Shown here one piece after another: positions 43,074 through 50,612 of a stretch of 64,000 nt of DNA. The position numbers were made by a program, and so were the translations under genes. Under the pieces are notes generated by a model. It saw nothing but the letters and a program-made list of their open reading frames with translations. It was not told the origin of the DNA and ran no database searches. This DNA is from an uncultured Prolixibacteraceae bacterium (GTDB lineage: Bacteria; Bacteroidota; Bacteroidia; Bacteroidales; Prolixibacteraceae), in the NCBI GenBank assembly GCA_913063265.1, contig CAJXZG010000002.1:1-64000 (forward strand), read 5' to 3'. Position 1 is the stretch's first letter; each line of letters starts with the position of its first letter.

Positions 43074-44300
43074 TTATTCGTCGTAATTAAAATCATTTAA
43101 ATGGTGTCCCATCCGATCGCGTTTGGTTTTCATATAACGCTGGTTATGCTTATTGGGAGCAATCTCCATAGGCACTATTTCAGAAACTTCAAGACCATAC
43201 CCTTCCAACCCGATTCTTTTTACCGGATTATTGGTAAGCAACTTCATTTTTGTAACACCAAGGTTTCTTAATATCTGTGCACCAACTCCATAATCACGCT
43301 CGTCGGCTTTAAATCCTAAATGCAGGTTTGCATCAATAGTATCCAATCCCTGATCCTGTAATTTGTAAGCAGCAATTTTATTTACCAAACCAATTCCGCG
43401 TCCCTCCTGCATAATATAAACGATAACACCTTTGCCGGCATTTTCAATCATTTTCATCGACTCGTGAAGCTGGTCGCCACATTCGCAACGCATAGATCCA
43501 AATATATCTCCGGTCATGCACGATGAATGAACGCGTGTAAGTATAGGTTCGTCAGGTTTCCAGGTTCCTTTAACCAAAGCAACATGTTCCACACCATTTG
43601 AAATCTGTTTGTAAGGAATTATTCTGAAATCGCCAAAATGTGTAGGAAGATCTACTTCATCTCCTCTTTCTATTAAACTTTCACCATGATATAAGTACGA
43701 AATTAAATCTTTGATGGCAACAAGTTTCAGGTTGAATTTTTTTGCAATCTCGAAGAGTTCGGGTAAGCGGGCCATCGAGCCATCTTCATTCATTATTTCA
43801 ACCAATACACCTGACGGACTCAGACCTGCCAAACGTGCTAAATCAACGGCGGCTTCGGTATGCCCGCTTCTGCGGAGTACTCCCCTGTCTTTAGCTTTAA
43901 GCGGGAATATATGACCCGGTCGTCCCAGTTGCTCCGGCCTTGTTTTGGGATCAACCAGCATTTTTATAGTTATTGCCCTGTCCGGTGCAGAAATTCCGGT
44001 GGTTACTTCGGGATGTATGGCATCTACCGAAACAGTAAACTGCGTTTCATTGGAGGAAGTGTTTTTTCCAACCATCAACTCAAGGTCAAGTTCTTTGCAT
44101 CGTTCTTCGGTAATTGCCACACAAATCAATCCACGGCCATGGATTGCCATAAAATTGATAATTTCCGGGGTTACCAATTCTGACGCACAAATAAAATCAC
44201 CTTCGTTTTCTCTGTCTTCATCATCTACAACAATCACCAATTCCCCTCTGCCAATCGCTTCAACTGCCTCCGGAATAGTATTTAGAACAATATCAGTCAT
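43074..44300 (-). CDS. ribBA: Bifunctional DHBP synthase / GTP cyclohydrolase II
   Basis: The protein makes both precursors of riboflavin. It starts at [16 protein letters not shown] (408 residues); a longer frame adds ten residues lying in the promoter region. The N-terminal RibB half has [18 protein letters not shown] and [18 protein letters not shown]. The C-terminal RibA half has the zinc ligands in [20 protein letters not shown], the [11 protein letters not shown] loop and the [18 protein letters not shown] end. Residues for both activities are present. A -7 box lies upstream, so it may be expressed apart from the glycosyltransferases that precede it. Confidence 0.95.
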   Translation of the reverse strand: MTDIVLNTIPEAVEAIGRGELVIVVDDEDRENEGDFICASELVTPEIINFMAIHGRGLICVAITEERCKELDLELMVGKNTSSNETQFTVSVDAIHPEVTTGISAPDRAITIKMLVDPKTRPEQLGRPGHIFPLKAKDRGVLRRSGHTEAAVDLARLAGLSPSGVLVEIMNEDGSMARLPELFEIAKKFNLKLVAIKDLISYLYHGESLIERGDEVDLPTHFGDFRIIPYKQISNGVEHVALVKGTWKPDEPILTRVHSSCMTGDIFGSMRCECGDQLHESMKMIENAGKGVIVYIMQEGRGIGLVNKIAAYKLQDQGLDTIDANLHLGFKADERDYGVGAQILRNLGVTKMKLLTNNPVKRIGLEGYGLEVSEIVPMEIAPNKHNQRYMKTKRDRMGHHLNDFNYDE

Positions 44301-44327
44301 TTCCAACTCAACCTTTAAAATCAGCTG

Positions 44328-44335
44328 CAAAATTA
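44328..44335 (-). promoter_or_regulatory. Putative -7 box for ribBA
   Basis: CAAAATTA on the plus strand reads TAATTTTG on the minus strand, 27 bases before the ribBA ATG. A TTTTG lies about 22 bases further upstream (44358-44362), a little over the usual spacing. Confidence 0.4.
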
Positions 44336-44436
44336 CAATAAATAATGGACTTTAGGACAAAACATTTATCATTGAAAATTTGAATTGAAACAATAGACAA
44401 TCTAATAAAAATTAAATTTTGCAGAAATTTTAATTC

Positions 44437-45633
44437 TTACTGTTCCGCACGTTTCGATTTTTCCCAGTTAACTGACTGTTTCCCTTTAAAATAGCGACGA
44501 ATGCCAAGGATAGATGCATAATTGATTGAGGCAAAATAGTAAGGAACAAATAGCAATTTAAACCTTAACTTTCTATTTTCGAAATACCAGCCTATTAATG
44601 CCAAAACATAACATAAAATCTGGACGTAAAATGCTATGGTATAAAAGTTAAAACCTGTCCATATATTTTCTTGAGCCACAATCAACAAATTTACCGGAAA
44701 TATTAAAAATAAGGAGATTGGAGCTAAGGTCCAACGCAATACCTTATGTGAGATATATTGCCAGGATAACAATCCGGACTTAACAGGATTTAACAATCCT
44801 TTTAGCCTAAAAATGGTTTGAATACCTCCGGCTGCGATTCTGATTTTTCGTTTTAATTCTTCTTTAACATTTAGGGAAGCTGTTTCTTCGGCATAAGCAT
44901 TTGGTGTGTATGCAATTCGATATCCTTTTTGTGCAATTCGAAGCGAAATCATAAAATCATCTAACAAAGCATCCTCTTCAACATCCTCAAACAGTTCTGT
45001 TCTGACAGCAAATAACTCGCCTACTGCTCCCACGGCCGTATTTAATTCAGAATCCATTTTCTTCACCCACGATTCAAATTTCCAGTATAATCCTTCTCCT
45101 GCCCCGGCTGCTGAATCTTCTTCCTTTTCTACAATTCTTTTTTCGCCTGCGACACACCCGGTTTTACTGTTGCTAAATTTTGTCACAATTTCCCGAATCG
45201 ATTGATTTCCTAAAATAGTATTGGTATCAGAAAAAATAATAATCGGTGCTTTTACAAACTTCACACCCCGATTCATGGCATGCATTTTTCCCCTTCTTTC
45301 GGGTAAATGGTGAACTTCCAATTCCTGATATTTTTTTAGCAAGTCCGGGGTTCCGTCATCAGATCCGTCAGTAATCCATAAATACTGTATTTTTTCTTTT
45401 GGGTAATCCAGGGAAAATGAATTTTCAACTTTTTGTTTTACATAATCTTTTTCGTTAAATGCAGTAACAAACAGGCAAACCTCAGGTTCGTAATTATAAT
45501 CGAAAGTCAAAGTTCTGCCCGGGAAAATGAGTTTTTTTAAGCGGACAAAAAAATACAATGTTATGGCATAACCCACATAGGTATAAAATAAAATAAACGC
45601 CAGTACCCAGAATATGATTTTCAAAATCATCAA
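44437..45633 (-). CDS. Membrane-bound family 2 glycosyltransferase
   Basis: This 398-residue protein has an N-terminal transmembrane helix, a GT-A domain and two or three C-terminal transmembrane segments. The GT2 features are VCLFVTAFNEKDYV, LWITDGSDDGTPDLL and IIFSDTNTILGNQS (the DxD-type site), and a later acidic EDALLDDFMISLRIAQKG. The layout suits synthesis of a cell-surface polysaccharide on the inner membrane. It overlaps the GT4 gene by four bases, so the pair is translationally coupled. The product is unknown. Confidence 0.88.
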   Translation of the reverse strand: MMILKIIFWVLAFILFYTYVGYAITLYFFVRLKKLIFPGRTLTFDYNYEPEVCLFVTAFNEKDYVKQKVENSFSLDYPKEKIQYLWITDGSDDGTPDLLKKYQELEVHHLPERRGKMHAMNRGVKFVKAPIIIFSDTNTILGNQSIREIVTKFSNSKTGCVAGEKRIVEKEEDSAAGAGEGLYWKFESWVKKMDSELNTAVGAVGELFAVRTELFEDVEEDALLDDFMISLRIAQKGYRIAYTPNAYAEETASLNVKEELKRKIRIAAGGIQTIFRLKGLLNPVKSGLLSWQYISHKVLRWTLAPISLFLIFPVNLLIVAQENIWTGFNFYTIAFYVQILCYVLALIGWYFENRKLRFKLLFVPYYFASINYASILGIRRYFKGKQSVNWEKSKRAEQ

Positions 45634-46829
45634 ATATGTTTTTTGTAAAATTCGATTAATGAACCTGCAGAAGAAAGATTATCAAAGTTTTCGTTAATAT
45701 ATTCTATTGCATTTTTACCAATCGAATCAAAATATTCCCTGTCTTCAATCAATTGAGAGATGGAATCAACAAATCCATTTACCCCATTTGTGATAATTAT
45801 GTTTTTATCTGAAGTAGTTGAAATTCCTTCTGTTCCAACCGGAGTTGTTACTATGGGTTTACCGAGTGCCATTCCTTCGATAATCTTTATACGCATACCA
45901 CTGCCCGAAAAAAGAGGTACTATCATAATTGATTTCGAGTTAATAAATTCATAAGCATCCTCAACCTCTCCTATAAAAACAACATTAGGAAGGTCCAGTT
46001 TTTTCTGAAACCAGGCGGGAGCATTTCTTCCGGCTACAAAAAACTTTAAATCCGGATATTTTGCAATGATTTTATCCCAGCAATTTTCAAAAAACCAGAT
46101 TAATCCCTCCTGGTTAGGAGACCACTCCAATGAACCAATGTGAAACAATGTTGGGTGTTCCAGGTTTTTGGAATTGGGAATTAATACAGAAGAATCAATC
46201 CCGGTTTGTGATACATGGATTGGCTTTTTGTTTCCCAATCGTTTTAAAATTTCACCATCACGTTCTGTAATCGGTACAAGTAAATCGTATTTATTGAGAA
46301 CTGAAATTTCAAATGCTTTAATTCTTCCTGACAAATTTTTGAGATACCATTTCTGTACTCCTTTTGCCATAATTGCTGTCCTGCTCCATATTTCGTGTTC
46401 TATATTATGGGCCCGATAAACAATTTTTGCTTTCGAATTGGCCCTGATTAAAGGGATATACGGGCAAACATACAAACCTTCCAACTGAATGATATCAAAG
46501 TCATTTTCAAGTAATACTCTTTGCAATTCGCGTGAGAACGTGCGTGAAACAAACCTGACTGCATTATAAGGTTTATTCGAAAAAAGCAGGTTAAACATTG
46601 CAGGAATCGGTGATATACGTGCAGGTACCCTGACCAGTTTAAATTCGGCCAGTTCTTTTATTGATTCAGGAATTTCACTTAAGCTGACATTATGTTTTAC
46701 AGTATTCATTGCCAGAATAGTTACCTTATGCCCTAAATGCGAAAATCCACGTGCCAAATTCATACATGCAATGGCTCCCCCGTCAATAACAGGGTATGGA
46801 ACTTTATTTGTAACCTGAAGAATCCTCAC
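45630..46829 (-). CDS. Family 4 glycosyltransferase
   Basis: The 399-residue protein is a GT-B-fold enzyme. It begins with the nucleotide-sugar-transferase pattern KVPYPVIDGGAIACMNLARG and has the GT4 donor-binding motif in VPLFSGSGMRIKIIEGMALG (with the catalytic E-x7-E pattern) followed by KPIVTTPVGTEGI. There is no membrane anchor. The gene is coupled to the downstream GT2 gene (ATG overlap) and follows the LptF/G permease, so it likely adds a sugar to a surface polysaccharide. Confidence 0.9.
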   Translation of the reverse strand: MRILQVTNKVPYPVIDGGAIACMNLARGFSHLGHKVTILAMNTVKHNVSLSEIPESIKELAEFKLVRVPARISPIPAMFNLLFSNKPYNAVRFVSRTFSRELQRVLLENDFDIIQLEGLYVCPYIPLIRANSKAKIVYRAHNIEHEIWSRTAIMAKGVQKWYLKNLSGRIKAFEISVLNKYDLLVPITERDGEILKRLGNKKPIHVSQTGIDSSVLIPNSKNLEHPTLFHIGSLEWSPNQEGLIWFFENCWDKIIAKYPDLKFFVAGRNAPAWFQKKLDLPNVVFIGEVEDAYEFINSKSIMIVPLFSGSGMRIKIIEGMALGKPIVTTPVGTEGISTTSDKNIIITNGVNGFVDSISQLIEDREYFDSIGKNAIEYINENFDNLSSAGSLIEFYKKHI

Positions 46830-46872
46830 TTAATTTTTTTCTTATTTCTGATAATATCAAATTTACTGTGCA

Positions 46873-48366
46873 CTATTCCTTTTTACCCACTTTATTTTTT
46901 TTAATCATTTTTGCAATTCCGGACAAACCTACTTTGTTCAACAACTTAATATAAGTTTCTGCCGACATAATTGCAGAATCGGTTCCAGCCATGTACGACA
47001 ACCATACTCCGATAGGTAAAAAAATAAATGTTGAAAACCACATTCCTGTTATCATTTGCCAAATATCTTCACGCGCTGATTTTTCACCGGTCATTGAAAC
47101 AATGTAATAGGCAATAAACAACAGGATAGATACTACAACCGGCATTCCCAATCCACCTTTTCTGATAATAGCACCAAGTGGAGCTCCAACAAAGAAAAAG
47201 ATAAACACCGCAACCGACAAAGTAAATTTCCGGTGTTTTTCCATATCGTACTTGTTAATATGTCTTTTTCGGGCAGTAATTTGCCCCTGATACAAATTCA
47301 GATTTTGCATGTTGCTTCTTGCCTTGTCAAGTGCAGTCATAGCAATTTCAGCTTTTACCCATTTATCAAGCGTTTCAAAATAATTTTCGACAACAAAAGT
47401 TGAATCTGCACCCGGTAAGGGTTTCTGCTTCAACGAGTCGTGCGGAACAGTATGGTTGTGTACGTGTCTTGCTATGGTTGGATTAATATCAATTTGAAAG
47501 AGATAATTACGCACCTGCTCATAAAACTGACCATAAAGTGTATCCGACATTAAATTAAGTTGATTTATATTCAGCATACGGTACATGTTTTTATATATGC
47601 CTTCATCTTTTCTGTTAAAGTCGAAATTGTTCACTCTAACCCTTATGGTTTGTTCCTCAAATTTATCTCTTCTGAATGGTCGTTTAGCTTGTTCTCTTCT
47701 TTCTTTTGGTCTTTGTTCCGTATAATTTACTCCGTTAAACAGTGTAAGCACCATGTATTTTTTGTCTTCAGTAATTTTCAGATATCCTGAATCGGCTACT
47801 GTAACACTTTCATTCAGACTGTTTTTTGTATGATCGTAAATTAACAGGTCATACAACACATTTGTTTTTTTGTCTTTCCTTCCAACTTTAATATTGTAAC
47901 CATCAATTTCATTGGTAAAGACACCTTCCTGCAACACAAGTTCAGGTCTTTGTTGTTTAACACTGACCATTAATGTGGTAAATTTAAGATTGGTTTTTGG
48001 CAGAATATTATTGGAAAAATAAAAGGCAAGAAAAGCGATTACTGCTGCAATAACAATTAATGGCCGCATTATTCGGAATAAGGAAATTCCTGCTGATTTC
48101 ATGGCTACCAGTTCGTAATTTTCACCCAGTGAACCAAAAGTCATTATAGAGGCCAGCAACATCGCCAACGGAAAGGCATAAGGTAAAACACCAAATGATG
48201 CATAAAAGAACATCTCACCTAAAATACTGAGCGACAAACCTTTTCCTACCAAATCGTCAACATACCGCCACAAGAATTGCATAAGCAGCACAAACACAAC
48301 GATAAAAAAGGTCATAAAAAATGGCCCTAAAAAAGATTTTATTACATAGAGGTGTAAGCGCTTCAT
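46873..48366 (-). CDS. LptF/LptG-family permease (YjgP/YjgQ)
   Basis: These permeases extract lipopolysaccharide from the inner membrane with the LptB ATPase. The 497-residue protein has the usual six-transmembrane plan: a first helix pair starting LHLYVIKSFLGPFFMTFFIVVFV, the segment GVLPYAFPLAMLLASIMTFGSL, a large periplasmic beta-jellyroll in the middle, and terminal helices with FFVGAPLGAIIRKGGLGMPVV. The charged insertion of about 150 residues in the jellyroll is typical for Bacteroidota. It lies upstream of the two glycosyltransferases and ribBA on one strand. Confidence 0.92.
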   Translation of the reverse strand: MKRLHLYVIKSFLGPFFMTFFIVVFVLLMQFLWRYVDDLVGKGLSLSILGEMFFYASFGVLPYAFPLAMLLASIMTFGSLGENYELVAMKSAGISLFRIMRPLIVIAAVIAFLAFYFSNNILPKTNLKFTTLMVSVKQQRPELVLQEGVFTNEIDGYNIKVGRKDKKTNVLYDLLIYDHTKNSLNESVTVADSGYLKITEDKKYMVLTLFNGVNYTEQRPKERREQAKRPFRRDKFEEQTIRVRVNNFDFNRKDEGIYKNMYRMLNINQLNLMSDTLYGQFYEQVRNYLFQIDINPTIARHVHNHTVPHDSLKQKPLPGADSTFVVENYFETLDKWVKAEIAMTALDKARSNMQNLNLYQGQITARKRHINKYDMEKHRKFTLSVAVFIFFFVGAPLGAIIRKGGLGMPVVVSILLFIAYYIVSMTGEKSAREDIWQMITGMWFSTFIFLPIGVWLSYMAGTDSAIMSAETYIKLLNKVGLSGIAKMIKKNKVGKKE

Positions 48367-48496
48367 GCTAATGTTTTCTATAGAAACATGTGCAAAACTA
48401 AATTATTTTAGGAATTTGTAAAGCAAAAAAAGGTTAAGAAAGCAACGATTTAATGTAAAAAAAGTTGAATTTACCAATGAACCAAAACTTTGGATA

Positions 48497-48874
48497 TTAT
48501 GAACCAAGAATATGTTTTAAATCTGACACCTGTGTATCCCATAATCCTTTTACCTCATCATACTCGTTACCTTCGCTCACATCGATAATGATTAATGAAA
48601 CATCACCGGTAAGCTCATCCTGTGTTATTCTGAATTCGAAATAACTGTCCTCCTCATCAATCCACGAAAACCGAACCAATCTGTTTTCTTTGTGCAATGT
48701 CATTTCTGCAGTTTGTTCAGAATCGTCCCAGATAAATGTGTATTTTTTGCCTTTAACTTTTACATCATCGGCAAACCACTCTGTAAGGCCGGAAGCGGTA
48801 CTAAGCCAGTTGTATAATACTTTGGGTGAGCAATTTACAACATACTCGAGTTGAACTTTATTAATGTCAGTCAT
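48497..48874 (-). CDS. START/SRPBCC-like domain protein
   Basis: This 125-residue cytoplasmic protein has the helix-grip pattern of START-like (AHSA1/SRPBCC) proteins: VQLEYVVNCSPKVLYNWLST, LTEWFADDVKVKGKKYTFIW and a C-terminal helix EVKGLWDTQVSDLKHIL. Bacteroidota carry such a gene upstream of the LptF/G permease, as here. The ligand, presumably hydrophobic, is unknown. Confidence 0.82.
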   Translation of the reverse strand: MTDINKVQLEYVVNCSPKVLYNWLSTASGLTEWFADDVKVKGKKYTFIWDDSEQTAEMTLHKENRLVRFSWIDEEDSYFEFRITQDELTGDVSLIIIDVSEGNEYDEVKGLWDTQVSDLKHILGS

Positions 48875-48992
48875 TTAATCGATTTTTCCCCAATATATAT
48901 ATTATGATTGTAACATACAACATAAAAAACAAGACTTATTTTAAGTTCTCTCAATTTTTAATTAAAAAACAAAGCAGAATAAAAATAAATAC

Positions 48993-49000
48993 TATATTTG
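48993..49000 (+). promoter_or_regulatory. -7 box of the tRNA gene
   Basis: TATATTTG fits TAnnTTTG and lies 22 bases before the tRNA 5' end. No clear -33 TTTG is visible at the usual distance. Confidence 0.5.
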
Positions 49001-49022
49001 CACCGCAAAAATCGCAGGATAT

Positions 49023-49096
49023 GGCGAGGTAGCTCAGCTGGTTAGAGCGCGTGATTCATAATCACGAGGTCGGCGGTTCAAGCCCGCCTCTCGCTA
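49023..49096 (+). tRNA. tRNA with CAT anticodon (Met elongator, or Ile2)
   Basis: A full cloverleaf of 74 nt: acceptor GGCGAGG pairs with TCTCGCT (G-U at both ends of the stem), D-arm GCTC/GAGC, anticodon stem CGTGA/TCACG with loop TTCATAA, variable AGGTC, and T-arm GGCGG-TTCAAGC-CCGCC. The CCA end is not encoded. The G1 start argues against initiator fMet. CAT reads Met, or Ile if C34 is changed to lysidine; the sequence alone does not settle this. Confidence 0.93.
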
Positions 49097-49099
49097 CAA

Positions 49100-49127
49100 A
49101 AAAAGGATAGCAAATGCTATCCTTTTT
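49100..49127. terminator. Terminator shared by the tRNA and the Gfo/Idh gene
   Basis: A 13-bp perfect stem (AAAAAGGATAGCA / TGCTATCCTTTTT) with a 2-base loop lies 4 bases after the tRNA. T tracts follow on both strands, so it can end both the tRNA and the convergent oxidoreductase transcript. Confidence 0.88.
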
Positions 49128-49146
49128 CTTTTCAAATTTCTTCCAA

Positions 49147-50469
49147 TTACAATTTCCATGGTTTGCGGTAATCGTAGTGCATCAGTTTTACAGCTTCTTT
49201 GTCTTTTCCAAATGATTCTGCAATCGGATCCCATTTTACAGGCCGGCCCAATTCACATGCAATGTTTCCTACAGTGCACATTGTACATGAGCTGTGACCA
49301 ATTTCTGCAGGAACCACAGGATCGAGACGACTTCTTACCGACTCAATAAAATTAATCTGGTGTGGAATTTTTGTTTCATAAGGAGTATCATCTTTTTCTC
49401 CGCTTTCAGGTGGAAGTAATGAATCATCAGAAGCTTTGTAGTGGCCACGGGAAACTTCTAACCAGCCTTTATCTCCCTGGAATTTTACTCCTTTTGTTTT
49501 TCCTGAATCAAATGGTTCTGAAGTGAGAACTACACCATTGGCATATATAAATTTCATAAATTCTGTTCCATCTCCAATCGGAGCAGCTTCTACCGGACCG
49601 TTTCTGTCCATTCCAAGTCCCCATTGTGCAATGTCGTACATGTGAGCTCCCCAGTCGGTAGTAAAACCACCGCCCATTTCCTTGTACCAGCGCCAGGCGC
49701 CCCACATGGTTTCATCTTTTGGTGGATCCAACGATATTGGTGGATTCAGCTCCTTATTAAAATGAATATCTCCCGGAAGTGGCCCTAACCAAAGATCCCA
49801 GTTTAAATCCTGAGGTACGTCTTCTTTTGGTAAATCATAAGGCCTTGGAGGTGCTCCGATATAAGCATTTACTTTTTCTATTTTACCTAAATGACCATTT
49901 TGTACCATACGGACTGCATACTGGAAATTCGGATCAGAACGTTGCTGACTTCCAATACCCAAAATACGATTGGTTGCTCGCACTGTTTTCACCAGTTCCT
50001 GACCTTCAAGAATTGTGAAAGTCATAGGTTTTTCAAGATACACATCTTTACCAGCTTTACATGCTTCAATTGCAATTACCGCATGCCAGTGATCCGGCGT
50101 AGCTATCACTACGGCATCAATATCTTTACGTGAAAGTAATTCTTCAAAACGTTCGTATGTTTTTACTTCAACTTTCTTGTTGTTTTTTGCATAGTACTCA
50201 TTTACCCTGTTTTCGAAACGGGTTCGTTTACGTCCGTAAACATCACATCCGGCCACAACTTCAACACCCGGTATCTGAATAAATCCGTTTAACAGGAACA
50301 TCGCCTGACGTCCCATCCCTATAAATCCCAAACGGATTGTATTACCTGTTGCAGCAGCTGTGGCTGCTTTCTCAGCACCAAAACTCATTGATGGCAGGAT
50401 TGTAATACCTGCCAATCCTGCAGCGGCTGCACCAAAGAACCGCCTTCTTGAAAAATCATTTTTACTCAT
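49147..50469 (-). CDS. Gfo/Idh/MocA-family oxidoreductase, Tat-exported
   Basis: This 440-residue protein has a twin-arginine leader (SRRRFFGAAAAGLAG) followed by the NAD(P)-binding domain (IRLGFIGMGRQAMFLL) and the C-terminal alpha/beta domain. The catalytic EKP is in VYLEKPMTFT and the active-site region reads GGGFTTDWGAHMYDIAQWGL. Tat export suggests a folded protein with bound cofactor works in the periplasm, as in 3-keto-glycoside chemistry. It is the last gene of the accessory block on this strand and has its own terminator. The substrate is unknown. Confidence 0.92.
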   Translation of the reverse strand: MSKNDFSRRRFFGAAAAGLAGITILPSMSFGAEKAATAAATGNTIRLGFIGMGRQAMFLLNGFIQIPGVEVVAGCDVYGRKRTRFENRVNEYYAKNNKKVEVKTYERFEELLSRKDIDAVVIATPDHWHAVIAIEACKAGKDVYLEKPMTFTILEGQELVKTVRATNRILGIGSQQRSDPNFQYAVRMVQNGHLGKIEKVNAYIGAPPRPYDLPKEDVPQDLNWDLWLGPLPGDIHFNKELNPPISLDPPKDETMWGAWRWYKEMGGGFTTDWGAHMYDIAQWGLGMDRNGPVEAAPIGDGTEFMKFIYANGVVLTSEPFDSGKTKGVKFQGDKGWLEVSRGHYKASDDSLLPPESGEKDDTPYETKIPHQINFIESVRSRLDPVVPAEIGHSSCTMCTVGNIACELGRPVKWDPIAESFGKDKEAVKLMHYDYRKPWKL

Positions 50470-50612
50470 TGTCGAATTTTAAATATTTATATATTTCAAA
50501 ATAATTGTCTTTCTATAAATCTAATGTTCAATTTCCGCCTTCAAAACTATTAAAACTATTTCTGACAGAAAACCCTTTTTTCATTATTTAACTCAACTTA
50601 ATAAACAACATT

